NCBI GenBank assembly: GCA_031370825.1 | Contig: JANMRB010000146.1 | Span: 1-64,000, forward strand | DNA length: 64,000 bases | DNA from: JAENVT01 sp031370825 | GTDB lineage: Bacteria > Actinomycetota > Acidimicrobiia > Acidimicrobiales > Ilumatobacteraceae | Direction of reading: 5' to 3' | Shown: piece by piece, positions 8,162 through 17,408 of the stretch | Position numbering within the stretch: the stretch's first letter is position 1 | Layout of the letters: each line of letters opens with the position of its first letter | Translations under genes and position numbers: made by a program | Notes under the pieces: generated by a model | Database searches by the model: none | Told to the model about the DNA's origin: nothing | Seen by the model: only the letters and a program-made list of their open reading frames with translations

Positions 8162-8905
8162 ATGGATACTCGCGTCGCGTTGGTGACCGGCGCCGGCAGC
8201 GGCATCGGTCGGGCTGTTGCGGTCGGGCTGGCCGCAGACGGTTTCAGTGTCGTCCTGGCTGGTCGACGGGCCGACGCGTTGCAAGAGACCGCCGCGTCGA
8301 TCGGCACAGATCTCCTCGTGCAGCCGACCGATGTCCGCGACGTCGGCAGTGTCGACGCGTTGTTTGCGGCGATCGACGAGCGCTTCGGCCGGCTCGACCT
8401 GCTGTTCAACAATGCGGGCATTGGTGCTGCGTCGATTCCCCTCGACGAGTTGAAGCTCACTGATTGGCAGCGCGTGGTCGATACGAACCTCACCGGCTCA
8501 TTCCTCTGCGCACAGCGAGCGATGAGGATGATGAAACACCAGGATCCGTCGGGAGGTCGGATCATCAACAACGGTTCGATCTCGGCCCACACCCCGCGTC
8601 CCAACTCCGCGCCCTACACAGCCACGAAGCATGCGATCACGGGATTGACCAAGTCGATCGCACTCGATGGCCGGGCACACGGGATCACTTGCGGCCAGAT
8701 CGACGTCGGCAATGCGGAGACGCCGATGACGGCGCGGATGCCCGACGGTGTCCCTCAACCCGATGGCACCCGCCGCCCGGAACCGGTGATGGACGTCGAT
8801 GATGCCGCACGTGCGGTTCGTTACATGGCCAGCCTTCCACCAGGTGCCACCGTTCTGTTCCTCACGGTCATGGCCGCCGGCATGCCCTTCATCGGCCGCG
8901 GCTGA
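8162..8905 (+). CDS. SDR-family NAD(P)-dependent oxidoreductase
   Basis: Classical short-chain dehydrogenase of 247 aa from ATG 8162. The nucleotide-binding TGAGSGIG motif is near residues 9-16 (LVTGAGSGIG), NNAG is present (LLFNNAGIG), and the catalytic YxxxK is YTATK. A longer in-frame reading from 8123 is less likely, since family members begin directly before the Rossmann strand. Substrate is unknown. It is transcribed divergently from the soxA operon across 85 nt, so shared regulation with methylamine or opine catabolism is possible but not shown. Confidence 0.92.
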   Translation: MDTRVALVTGAGSGIGRAVAVGLAADGFSVVLAGRRADALQETAASIGTDLLVQPTDVRDVGSVDALFAAIDERFGRLDLLFNNAGIGAASIPLDELKLTDWQRVVDTNLTGSFLCAQRAMRMMKHQDPSGGRIINNGSISAHTPRPNSAPYTATKHAITGLTKSIALDGRAHGITCGQIDVGNAETPMTARMPDGVPQPDGTRRPEPVMDVDDAARAVRYMASLPPGATVLFLTVMAAGMPFIGRG

Positions 8906-8991
8906 CGAGATCCGCAAATCGAGTGTCTCCGCCCCACCCCGGGTGGGCGCGAAACACTCGTTTGCGTCAGCTGGCGCGGCAGACTGGCACC

Positions 8992-10767
8992 ATGCTCGGC
9001 AAGATCGGTGTATGGCGCCACGTCGTTGCGCTCGGTGCGGTAGGTGGCACGGCGTTGCTCGCGGCGACGGGTGTGATCGGTCAAGATGCGGGTGAGCGCT
9101 TCGATTCGAAGGTCGTCACGGTCACGCCGACGAGTGGCGACGGCGTAGGGATCCGCGAAGTGGTCGACGAGGACTTCGGGTCAAACGATCGTCACGGCTA
9201 CCAACGGATCGTCCCCACCGATTTTGGCGAGCCCACCGACATCGAAGCGTCGTCAGCTGATGCGAACGCGGATGTCCACGTCGACAGTGTCGGCGCCGGC
9301 ATCCGGATCCGACTCGGAGACCCCAACAGGACCATCAGTGGACAGCACCGTTACACCCTTTCCTACACATTGCCTTCGGCCCGGCTGTCGACCGGTCAGC
9401 TCGCCCTCGACATCATCGGCACAGATGAGCCTCTCGAGACCGGCAGGTTCGAAGTGATCGTCACAGGCCTCGCCCTTGCCAATCCGACGTGCAACGTCGG
9501 CAAGGGAGGAACATCCGGCGGATGCACGCTGGCGCGAGACGGCGATCTCTACCGCGCCGTGATCAGGCCGCTCAAGGCCGGCGAAGGCATCACCATCGGG
9601 GGGACCATCACCGGTCGTCTTCCCATCGAGAATCCAGCCGATCCACCACTGCCCAAACGCCGTCCGGACCATCGGTTGGCGATCGCACTGGCCACGATCC
9701 CGCTGGGCCTCCTCACGGTCGGTGCGGTCTATGCCTCGGCGCGGCGCAAGGGTCGCAACGAGGTGTTCGCCGGCGGAGCTGCCGATGCCGCATATGGGTC
9801 GCTGCCGCTGCCGAGCGGCGAAGCGCGCAGGGCCGACGTGCGAATGGTGGCGGACGACAAGATGGATGAGCTCGCGACCATCGAGTTCGTACCGCCGAAA
9901 GGCATCGAACCGTGGCAAGGCGCCGTGCTGCTCAACGAGCGGGTCGATCGGTCGACGGTGGGTTCCTGGATCTCCGGTCTTGTCGCCAAGGATGTGATCA
10001 CGCTGACCAAGCAAGACACTGGGCTGGTCATTGGTCGCGGTCCGCACATCGACAAAGCCGATGGTGAAACGAGGGACTTGGTCGATCAGTTGCTCGACCA
10101 CGACGACGAGTTGGCACTCGGCACGTACAACGCCAGCTTTGGCAACGCATGGAACAAGATCTGGGCGCAGGAGCGGCAGAGCATCGCCGATTCGGGCTGG
10201 TGGAAGAGGCTTCCACCCGGAAGCATGCGACAGGGTGGCTCGGCCACCAAGTACGTGGGGATCGTGATCGTGCTGTTCGTCTTCTTCGGTGCCGGGTCGT
10301 TGCTCACGGCCCTGTTGGGCGCGATACGCAGCCCGATCGCTGCACTCGTCTTTGCAGTGGTCGTTCCGTTCATCTTCGCCCACTTCGTGTACGGCGTCAT
10401 GCTGCCCGCACGGACCGCCACAGGCTCGGCGCTGACCCTGCGCGCCGAATCGTTCCGCCGGTTCCTCGCCGCGAGTGAAGGCAAGCACGTCGACTGGGCG
10501 TGGAAGCAAGGACTGTTGCGCGAATACAGCGCGTGGGCCGTGGCGCTGGGCGCGGCCGATGCCTGGGGCAGGGCTTTGGCCAACAGCAACGTTCCCGCCC
10601 CGGAGATGAACCTGGCCAGCCCATTGTGGGTGTACAGCATGGGCTCATCGTTCGCCAGCACGAGCAGCGCACCCGCACCGTCGGGTGGTTCCGGGAGCTC
10701 GTCCAGCGGGTTTTCCGGCGGCAGCGTCGGCGGCGGTGGGGGTGGCGGAAGTTCGGGGTCCTGGTGA
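8992..10767 (+). CDS. DUF2207 family membrane protein
   Basis: 591 aa from ATG 8992. An N-terminal hydrophobic segment (about residues 8-25) precedes an extracellular DUF2207 domain with the EDFGSNDRHGYQRIVP-type region. Membrane spans follow near residues 228-250 and as a pair from about 421 to 475. The C-terminus is a low-complexity Ser/Gly tail ending GGGGGGGSSGSW, a hallmark of DUF2207 proteins. Function is unknown for the family. It is convergent with the ROK gene with only 2 nt between stops, so transcripts should overlap at their 3' ends. Confidence 0.88.
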   Translation: MLGKIGVWRHVVALGAVGGTALLAATGVIGQDAGERFDSKVVTVTPTSGDGVGIREVVDEDFGSNDRHGYQRIVPTDFGEPTDIEASSADANADVHVDSVGAGIRIRLGDPNRTISGQHRYTLSYTLPSARLSTGQLALDIIGTDEPLETGRFEVIVTGLALANPTCNVGKGGTSGGCTLARDGDLYRAVIRPLKAGEGITIGGTITGRLPIENPADPPLPKRRPDHRLAIALATIPLGLLTVGAVYASARRKGRNEVFAGGAADAAYGSLPLPSGEARRADVRMVADDKMDELATIEFVPPKGIEPWQGAVLLNERVDRSTVGSWISGLVAKDVITLTKQDTGLVIGRGPHIDKADGETRDLVDQLLDHDDELALGTYNASFGNAWNKIWAQERQSIADSGWWKRLPPGSMRQGGSATKYVGIVIVLFVFFGAGSLLTALLGAIRSPIAALVFAVVVPFIFAHFVYGVMLPARTATGSALTLRAESFRRFLAASEGKHVDWAWKQGLLREYSAWAVALGAADAWGRALANSNVPAPEMNLASPLWVYSMGSSFASTSSAPAPSGGSGSSSSGFSGGSVGGGGGGGSSGSW

Positions 10768-10769
10768 GG

Positions 10770-11789
10770 TCAGCTGGGGAACGCGCTCCGGGCCGCGACC
10801 GCAGCCCCGCGAGCTCCGGCCATGTCGAGATCGGGGACCAGCGAGAACTCGGCGACGTCGAGTTGCTCGGCGCGTAGCAACGTGTTCTCGCGCACCACCG
10901 ACAGGTACCAATCACGAAACTCCGGGGCAGTCTCGACGACGCCGCCGCCTACGAAGTACGCGTTGGGGTCGGTGAAGTTGGCGGCGATCGTGAACAGTCG
11001 CCCGATTGCCATCGCCTGCTGTTCGAACACCTTTCTGGCCATCTCGTCGCCGCGCTCGCCGTAGCTGCGCAGCTCCTTGGCCGCCAGGTCCAACGGCAGC
11101 GAGGCAAGGTCATGATCGGGATACCTCGTCAGCCAGTACGGCAACAGGTTCTGGCGGATGCCGGTCAGCGATGCCACGCTCTCGACGTCGCCGAGGAAGC
11201 CGCAGTTGCAACTCGGCAGCGGCTGGCCCTCGCCGAGCAGCCCGTGCATCGGGATGTGCACGTGGCCGAGCTCGCCCGCCATGCCTGCCGCACCGCGCAC
11301 TACTGCGCCGGCCTCGATCACCCCGCCGCCCAGCCCGGTGCCGACGATCGCGGACACCGACGACCTGCGCAGGGCGTTCTCGCCGTAGTAGGCGTAGTGG
11401 GCGTAGAGAGCGGCGGCGTTGCCGTCGTTGCTGTACACGACCGGGATTCGCAGCTCGGCCTCCAGTGCTCCGCGCACGTCGAAGCCCCACCATTCCGGAA
11501 GGGCGAAGTTGGTTGCCCCTCTGGACGAGATGATGCCCTCCGCCGATGCGGGGCCCGGCGTATCGAGACCAACTGCGCGAACATCGGCGCGAGCGATCCC
11601 CGTGATCTCGAGACCCATCTCGAACGCAGCGGTGAGCGCGTCGAGAGCGGCGGCGGTGCCTTCCATCACCCTGCTCGGAACTTCAAGCATCCGGTCGATC
11701 AGGAACGCGCCCGACTCGTCGAGAACCGTCACGTTGTTCTTCGTTCCGCCGTTGTCGATGCCGACGATCACGGACCCCAGGTCGCGCAT
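10770..11789 (-). CDS. ROK-family sugar kinase (glucokinase-like)
   Basis: 339 aa from ATG 11789, which follows a clear GGAGG at 6 nt. The phosphate-binding GIDNGGTKNN (residues 10-19) marks an ASKHA kinase without the N-terminal HTH of ROK repressors. The ROK signature around AGELGHVHIP and the zinc-type CNCGFLGDVES stretch is present, but the third Cys of the usual CxCGxxGC motif is Asp here. Likely role is phosphorylation of glucose or an amino sugar in the cytoplasm. It stands alone, divergent from the ABC exporter genes. Confidence 0.88.
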   Translation of the reverse strand: MRDLGSVIVGIDNGGTKNNVTVLDESGAFLIDRMLEVPSRVMEGTAAALDALTAAFEMGLEITGIARADVRAVGLDTPGPASAEGIISSRGATNFALPEWWGFDVRGALEAELRIPVVYSNDGNAAALYAHYAYYGENALRRSSVSAIVGTGLGGGVIEAGAVVRGAAGMAGELGHVHIPMHGLLGEGQPLPSCNCGFLGDVESVASLTGIRQNLLPYWLTRYPDHDLASLPLDLAAKELRSYGERGDEMARKVFEQQAMAIGRLFTIAANFTDPNAYFVGGGVVETAPEFRDWYLSVVRENTLLRAEQLDVAEFSLVPDLDMAGARGAAVAARSAFPS

Positions 11790-11862
11790 AGTCCTCCGTT
11801 CAGCGGAGATGATAGGCACGACGGATTCTGGCGCGTTCGAGCGATGTGAGAAGGTGGACGAG

Positions 11863-13683
11863 ATGATCGATCGGTTGCGGCGACGGCAGGAGTGGCAGTT
11901 CTTCCGCGCATTGCGGCGTGCCGCCCCGGCCTATGCCATCGGCTGGTGGGTGCTGGTCGTGCTGCGCGGAACCCTTCCCGCCGTCACGTCGGTGGCGTTC
12001 GGCTGGCTGGTCAGTGCAATCACCCGAGGTACCTCGTTGACCGGCCCGCTGATCATGGTCGGGGTGTCGTTCACACTGCTGCTGGTCTCTCAGCCGCTCC
12101 ATCAGGTCGTTTCGGCGAACCTCGGTGGGCGGATGGCGGCGCACTTGTACGACCGGCTCATATCTGTCTGCGTCGCGCCACCAGGCATCGCCCACCTCGA
12201 GCGCGCCGAGCTGACGACTGACTTGACGATGGCCCGCGATTTCGACCTCGGCATGATGGGCCCGCCGCTCGAGATCTCGATGGACTTCATCGCCGGAGGT
12301 CTCGTCGATCTCGTCGTCGGCTTCAGTGCGGCGATCCTTCTCGCAGACTTCCATTGGTGGGCATCGCTGCTGCTGGCTGCGGCGTGGCTGGCCACACATT
12401 GGCTGCTCCGCGAGAGCGGTGTGTGGAAGGACCGCAACACCGATGAGGTCCGCAAGGCTCAACGGCACGCCGAGTACTCCTATCGCCTGGCGGTCGACGC
12501 CGCGCCGGCGAAGGAGTTGAGATTCTTCGGGCTGGCCGGTTGGGTCACCGATCGCTTTGTGTCGACTCGTCGCCGCCTCTACGACCTGCAGTATCAGGCG
12601 ACCCGGCTTCGCGAGAAGTCTGTGCTGTTGTGCTTGTCGATCGTGCTGGCCGCCAATCTCGGTGTTTTCTGGCTGCTGGCCGACGGTGCCGCCGATGCAA
12701 CGCTGTCGACGGCTCGCGTGGTGGTTTTCGTTCAGGCAGCGATCGGGGTCTCATCGATCGCCTTCGGCGGCTTGAACTGGGCGATGGACGGGGCAGCGGC
12801 TCCGGTCGCAGCACTTGCCCGCGTCGAGGCATCGGTCGCAAGTGGGGCACTGGCCGAGGGATCGACGATTCCAACCGCGGGCCCGAAAGAGATCGAGTTC
12901 CGCGACGTGTCGTTCGTCTACACCGAAGGTGGGCGGCCGGTGCTCGACGGCTTCAACCTGACCATTCCCGCCGGCACCTCGATGGCCATCGTCGGGCAGA
13001 ACGGTGCCGGCAAGACGACGCTCGCCAAGTTGCTGTGTCGCCTCTACGACACGACTGCCGGATCGATCGTGATCGATGGTCAGCCGTTGGCGTCGTTGGA
13101 TTTGACAGCGTGGCGATCACAGGTGACGGCGGTGTTCCAGGACTTCATCCACTTCGAACTGCCCCTGCGCAACAACGTCGCTCCAACGGGTGCAGCCGAT
13201 GATGTGATCCGCGCCGCCCTCGCCGCGGCAGGCGGGTCGGACCTTGCCAGTGGCGACCTGGACACGATCCTTTCGAAGGGATACGAGGGCGGCACCGACC
13301 TATCCGGTGGCCAGTGGCAGCGGATCGCCCTGGCCAGAGCACTCTGCGCGGTGCAGCAGGGCGCCGGAGTTGTGCTGCTCGACGAGCCGACCGCCCAGCT
13401 CGACGTGCGCGGCGAGGCCGAGATCTTTGAACGAGTGCTCGCGGCCACGCGGGACTGCACCACCATCTTGATCTCGCACCGATTTTCGACTGTCCGCTTG
13501 GCAGACCGGATATGCGTGATCGAGGAGGGCAGGGTTGCCGAGCTCGGCAGCCATGACGAGTTGATGGCTCTCGGCGGCCGCTACCGGACGATGTTCGATC
13601 TGCAAGCGTCGCGCTTCACCGAGGACGCCGAGCCCGAGTTCGACGAACATGGCGAGGCGGTGACATATGACTCGCTCCGCTAA
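11863..13683 (+). CDS. ABC exporter half-transporter A (ABC membrane + NBD)
   Basis: 606 aa from ATG 11863 (GTG 11854 is an alternative). Six predicted membrane spans fill roughly residues 25-320. The nucleotide-binding domain has Walker A GQNGAGKTT at 378-386, a canonical LSGGQ signature at 480-484, Walker B VVLLDE around 503-508 and an H-loop in LISHRFSTVR. It overlaps the next ABC gene by 17 nt, so the two are coupled and should form a heterodimer. Substrate cannot be read from sequence; lipid, peptide or drug export are all possible. Confidence 0.92.
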   Translation: MIDRLRRRQEWQFFRALRRAAPAYAIGWWVLVVLRGTLPAVTSVAFGWLVSAITRGTSLTGPLIMVGVSFTLLLVSQPLHQVVSANLGGRMAAHLYDRLISVCVAPPGIAHLERAELTTDLTMARDFDLGMMGPPLEISMDFIAGGLVDLVVGFSAAILLADFHWWASLLLAAAWLATHWLLRESGVWKDRNTDEVRKAQRHAEYSYRLAVDAAPAKELRFFGLAGWVTDRFVSTRRRLYDLQYQATRLREKSVLLCLSIVLAANLGVFWLLADGAADATLSTARVVVFVQAAIGVSSIAFGGLNWAMDGAAAPVAALARVEASVASGALAEGSTIPTAGPKEIEFRDVSFVYTEGGRPVLDGFNLTIPAGTSMAIVGQNGAGKTTLAKLLCRLYDTTAGSIVIDGQPLASLDLTAWRSQVTAVFQDFIHFELPLRNNVAPTGAADDVIRAALAAAGGSDLASGDLDTILSKGYEGGTDLSGGQWQRIALARALCAVQQGAGVVLLDEPTAQLDVRGEAEIFERVLAATRDCTTILISHRFSTVRLADRICVIEEGRVAELGSHDELMALGGRYRTMFDLQASRFTEDAEPEFDEHGEAVTYDSLR

Positions 13684-15478
13684 GGGCAGCCGCTACAACG
13701 AAGACCTCCCGCCGGCGATGCGGTCGCTGTGGCGCACATTCCGGCTCGGTTATCGCGCCGAGCCACGACTGTTGGGTTTGTCGCTCGGACTCGCCTTGTT
13801 GATGATGTTGCCCGACGCGTTGCTGGCGCTGTGGCTGAAGTTTCTCGTCGACGGTGTCCTGCACGGTGAACGCCGGCGGGTGATCATCGCCGGGCTGGGT
13901 CTGGCGATCTCGGTGACGGCGACCTGGTACCTGTCGTTGCTGTCTCAGCGTGTGCAGCGCCGGTTCCGCGACCGGATTGCGATCGCGCTCGAGTCGCACG
14001 TCGCCCACTTGCAGGCGTCGGTGCCGACGATCGAACATCACGAACGACCTGAGTACCTCGACCGGTTGGCCATGTTGCGCGATCAGGTGTTCGCGCTCGA
14101 CCACATGTTCATGTCGCTGTTCTCGACCCTCGGGTGGCTGTTCCGCCTGGCGATCACGGCGATCCTGCTGGCCTCGATCCACCCGGCGCTCGTCTTGTTG
14201 ATGCTGTTCGCGATCCCTGCCTTCTGGGTGTCGACGTGGCGCCCAGCGGTCGAGCGCCGCATTGAGGAGTCCGTGATCGCCAACGCGCGCCTCGCTCGCC
14301 ATCTGTTCGTGCTCGGCACGACAGCGCCACCGGCCAAGGAGGTGCGTGTCACCAACACCGGCGACTGGCTGATCCGCGAGCGCCGAGCCGCGTGGGAGCG
14401 CTGGTACGGGCCCGTGTCGAAGGTGCGATGGGCCACGGCGGCGTGGCACACGGCGGCGTGGGCCCTCTTTGCTGGCGCCTACGTAGCGGCAGTCGTCTGG
14501 GTGGCGTCCGGCCTCGATCGAGGTGTGGGTGACGTGGTGCTGGTGCTCGCCGCTGGAACACGCCTGGCCCGCTATGTCGGCGCCACCGCCGGCGAGCTCG
14601 GCTTCCTTCGTGGGTTCTGGCTCGATTCGTCGCGGCGATTGACATGGCTGGAGGACTACGCGGCTGGCATCGATGCGTCCGCCACTGCCGCCGCTCCCGA
14701 CCGGTTGACCGTCGGGATCACCTTCGATCATGTTTCGTTCAGCTACCCGGGAACCGATCGGCTCGTGCTCGACGACATCACGCTGCATCTGCCGGCAGGC
14801 AAGGTGGTCGCGGTGGTCGGCGAGAACGGAGCCGGCAAGTCAACGATGGTGAAGCTCTTGGCGAGGATGTATGCGCCGACCTCCGGGCGCATTACCGTCG
14901 ACGACGTGGACCTGGCCGACATCGCCACGGACGAATGGCGGACCCGCCTGGCCGGAGCCTTTCAGGACTTCTACCGGTTCGAGCTGCACGCCCAGCAAAC
15001 GGTCGGAGTCGGCGACCTGCCCCGAGTCGACGATCGCACGGCGACGCACAGTGCGGTCGACAGGGCAGGCGCCACCGACGTCATCGATCGGTTGGCCTAT
15101 GGGCTGGAGACCCAGCTCGGGCCGTCGTGGGACGAGGGAGCAGAGGTCAGCTTCGGGCAATGGCAGAAGCTGGCCCTCGCCAGGGGATTCATGCGCGATG
15201 CACCGCTGCTGCTGATCCTCGACGAGCCGACGGCGGCACTCGACGCCGAGACTGAACACGCCCTCTTCGAACGGTTTGCCCAGGCATCGCGTACGCACGC
15301 CGGCACCGGCCGGGTCACCGTGCTGGTCTCGCACAGATTTTCCACCGTTCGGATGGCTGATCTCATCGTCGTGATGGACGGCTCGCGCCTTGTCGAGTTC
15401 GGCAGTCACGAAGAGTTGATGGCCCGCGATGGGCAGTACGCGGACCTGTTCCGCATCCAAGCTGCCGCATACGGCTGA
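13667..15478 (+). CDS. ABC exporter half-transporter B with altered signature motif
   Basis: 603 aa with six spans in the first half, Walker A GENGAGKST at 385-393 and Walker B LLLILDEPTAALD with Asp519. The signature is VSFGQ (494-498) instead of LSGGQ. Asymmetric heterodimeric exporters often have one degenerate site; here the altered half is the second gene. Start ATG 13667 lies inside the 3' end of the first ABC gene. Convergent with the metallopeptidase gene 9 nt away. Confidence 0.92.
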   Translation: MTRSAKGSRYNEDLPPAMRSLWRTFRLGYRAEPRLLGLSLGLALLMMLPDALLALWLKFLVDGVLHGERRRVIIAGLGLAISVTATWYLSLLSQRVQRRFRDRIAIALESHVAHLQASVPTIEHHERPEYLDRLAMLRDQVFALDHMFMSLFSTLGWLFRLAITAILLASIHPALVLLMLFAIPAFWVSTWRPAVERRIEESVIANARLARHLFVLGTTAPPAKEVRVTNTGDWLIRERRAAWERWYGPVSKVRWATAAWHTAAWALFAGAYVAAVVWVASGLDRGVGDVVLVLAAGTRLARYVGATAGELGFLRGFWLDSSRRLTWLEDYAAGIDASATAAAPDRLTVGITFDHVSFSYPGTDRLVLDDITLHLPAGKVVAVVGENGAGKSTMVKLLARMYAPTSGRITVDDVDLADIATDEWRTRLAGAFQDFYRFELHAQQTVGVGDLPRVDDRTATHSAVDRAGATDVIDRLAYGLETQLGPSWDEGAEVSFGQWQKLALARGFMRDAPLLLILDEPTAALDAETEHALFERFAQASRTHAGTGRVTVLVSHRFSTVRMADLIVVMDGSRLVEFGSHEELMARDGQYADLFRIQAAAYG

Positions 15479-15487
15479 CAGCGGTTG

Positions 15488-17341
15488 CTAGCCGATGCAA
15501 CCGCCGGCGGCACCCAGCTGCCACAGGCCGGTGAGGTCGCCGGCGCCGTAGGTCGTGGGCCCGTTCGGCGAGGCGAACGCGTTCATGAGCTGCGTCGGAT
15601 CGGGGACGTGATCGAGGCCGACCGCGTGGGCCAGCTCGTGCAGCAAAACCGCACCAGGGCCATTTCCGGACCACGGCTGGTTCTTTACGACACCACCCAT
15701 GTCGATGACCACAGTCGCTCGGAAGATGGTGGTGAAGTATGTGATCACAGTACGGCCGATGATGTTTCCTAAGACGAGGTCCGACTGAATCTCATCGCCG
15801 AGCGCTATCACCATGTCGCTGGTCGCGAAAGGGAACTGCCCGCCATTGGCGGAGGTGGGCATGTACGTCGTGTCGCCCACGGGCACCAGCAGTAGCCCCG
15901 TCGCTGCTTCGAGCCGTTCAACAGCTTCAGTGATGACCTGTCGGAAGCTGCCGTCGTACCCACCGAGGTTGACGGAGTAGTGGATCGCGGCACACGGGTT
16001 CCACCGGACCGGAGCACCGCCGAGCAACTTCGAGAAGTTGAACGGCTGGGTCACAGGCGGGCCGCCCGGCCCGGTCAATGGAACGTGCGGCGGCAAGACC
16101 GTCGGCAGCTCGGTGCCGGTGTACCAACCGGCGAGGTCGACGACCAGGTGGGCGCCGTTCTGCGTGTAGAAGCTGAAACCCGCCGTGCTGACCGCCGTGA
16201 TCACGTGGTTGGCGATCGTCTGCCCGGCGTGCATGGCGTTGAGGCTCGAGGCGGTCGGCCGATACGTCTGTGCCGGCCAGACCGAGAAGAAACCCTGCGC
16301 GGCGGTCTCGGTGACAGTGGCGTTGATCACCACTGCGCCGACGCCGGACGTTGGCACACCGAATCGACCGGCAACGGGTACCTGCGCTGTGCGGTTGTGA
16401 CCTGGCAATGCACCCAGCGGTGGCTCGCGGCTGTCCAGCAGACGTGACGGGGACACAGGTACGAACAGGCCAACGTCGCTGGACGGTGCGCTCCGCCCCG
16501 TGAACCACCCGACCAGATCGATGACGAGGTGCCCGCCCGTTTGCGAGAAGACTGTCGCACGTCCCCCGTTGAGCCGGGCAATGACCTGATTGGCAATCGT
16601 GGTGCCGGAGCCGACGACGTTGAGATTGCTGACTATCGGCCGAGCAGAGTCCGTGGGGAACACGGTCCAGAATCCGCTGGCCGCACTCTCGGTCACGGTG
16701 ACCTTCAGAGCCGCGGCCGTCGCATCGGTCGGCAGAACGGCGAGCGCGGCGACATCGAGGTCGATCTGCTCGCCGGCCAGGAGCGGGCGGGGATGGATGG
16801 AACTCGCTTCGCGGGTGTCGAGCAGGCGCGTCGGGTTGAGCGGGATGAACAGACCAGCGGTCGCTGTGGTGGCGGGCGTGTAGTAGCCCTGCACATCGGC
16901 GACCAGATCGGTCGTCATCAGCGTGTAGATGTCGACGCTGTTCGAAGAAGCACCGATCGGCACGGTGACGAGGTTGGCGATCGTCTGGCCGGCGCCGTCG
17001 ACGTTGATCGATGACGCCAGCGGACGGGGCACGCCCGTCGGGTAGACCGTCACGAATCCGGCTGCTGCCGGGGCGTCAACCGTGAGGTTCAACACGACGG
17101 CGCTCGAACCCGCTGGCACTCCGGTGAGTGCCAGCGTGAAGGTCGTGCCTGCGCCTACCCGTCCCGTGTAGCCGAGCGGGACGCGGGTGTCGAGGATCCG
17201 GCTCGGGGGGAGCGGGACGTACGACGACGCACCAGGAGGGGCTGCATGCGCGACTGCCGCCGGTCCGACCATCGCCACGCTCAGGCACAGCATTCCTGCG
17301 ATGGTGCAGACCCGCGCACAGCGGCGATGAAGCATTGTCAT
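15488..17341 (-). CDS. Secreted zinc metallopeptidase with three beta-type repeats
   Basis: 617 aa. A signal peptide (residues 1-34, ending AHA-AP) is followed by three homologous modules of about 115-125 residues (about 42-156, 163-282, 291-409). Each opens with PSRILDTR, TRLLDTRE or SRLLDSRE, has a GFVTVYP-type core and an IAN motif, and ends in YYTP, WFTG or WYTG. The C-terminal domain (about 430-617) contains HELAHAVGLDH at 568-578, the metzincin-style HExxHxxGxxH zinc site, followed by Met586, a plausible Met-turn. The repeats are probably cell-surface or carbohydrate-binding (inference). A TAGTCT -10 box at 17370-17375 (minus) and AAGGGG precede the start. Confidence 0.85.
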   Translation of the reverse strand: MTMLHRRCARVCTIAGMLCLSVAMVGPAAVAHAAPPGASSYVPLPPSRILDTRVPLGYTGRVGAGTTFTLALTGVPAGSSAVVLNLTVDAPAAAGFVTVYPTGVPRPLASSINVDGAGQTIANLVTVPIGASSNSVDIYTLMTTDLVADVQGYYTPATTATAGLFIPLNPTRLLDTREASSIHPRPLLAGEQIDLDVAALAVLPTDATAAALKVTVTESAASGFWTVFPTDSARPIVSNLNVVGSGTTIANQVIARLNGGRATVFSQTGGHLVIDLVGWFTGRSAPSSDVGLFVPVSPSRLLDSREPPLGALPGHNRTAQVPVAGRFGVPTSGVGAVVINATVTETAAQGFFSVWPAQTYRPTASSLNAMHAGQTIANHVITAVSTAGFSFYTQNGAHLVVDLAGWYTGTELPTVLPPHVPLTGPGGPPVTQPFNFSKLLGGAPVRWNPCAAIHYSVNLGGYDGSFRQVITEAVERLEAATGLLLVPVGDTTYMPTSANGGQFPFATSDMVIALGDEIQSDLVLGNIIGRTVITYFTTIFRATVVIDMGGVVKNQPWSGNGPGAVLLHELAHAVGLDHVPDPTQLMNAFASPNGPTTYGAGDLTGLWQLGAAGGCIG

Positions 17342-17369
17342 TGCGACCCCTTGTCACCGCCCGCCGCCG

Positions 17370-17375
17370 AGACTA
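17370..17375 (-). promoter_or_regulatory. -10 element (TAGTCT) for the secreted metallopeptidase
   Basis: TAGTCT on the minus strand lies 28 nt upstream of the start, giving a short leader that carries an AAGGGG ribosome-binding sequence. No convincing -35 was seen. Confidence 0.35.
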
Positions 17376-17408
17376 GCTGGATGGACGTCCGCGATCCTCC
17401 CCGGCAAC

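Noticed and set aside
8077..8604. N-terminal extension of soxA to 903 codons
   Set aside because: The extension is antisense to an SDR gene, while ATG 8076 begins a canonical ferredoxin domain with a promoter box upstream.
9253..10509. 418-codon frame antisense to the DUF2207 gene
   Set aside because: Mirror of a real gene's third-position bias; no motifs.
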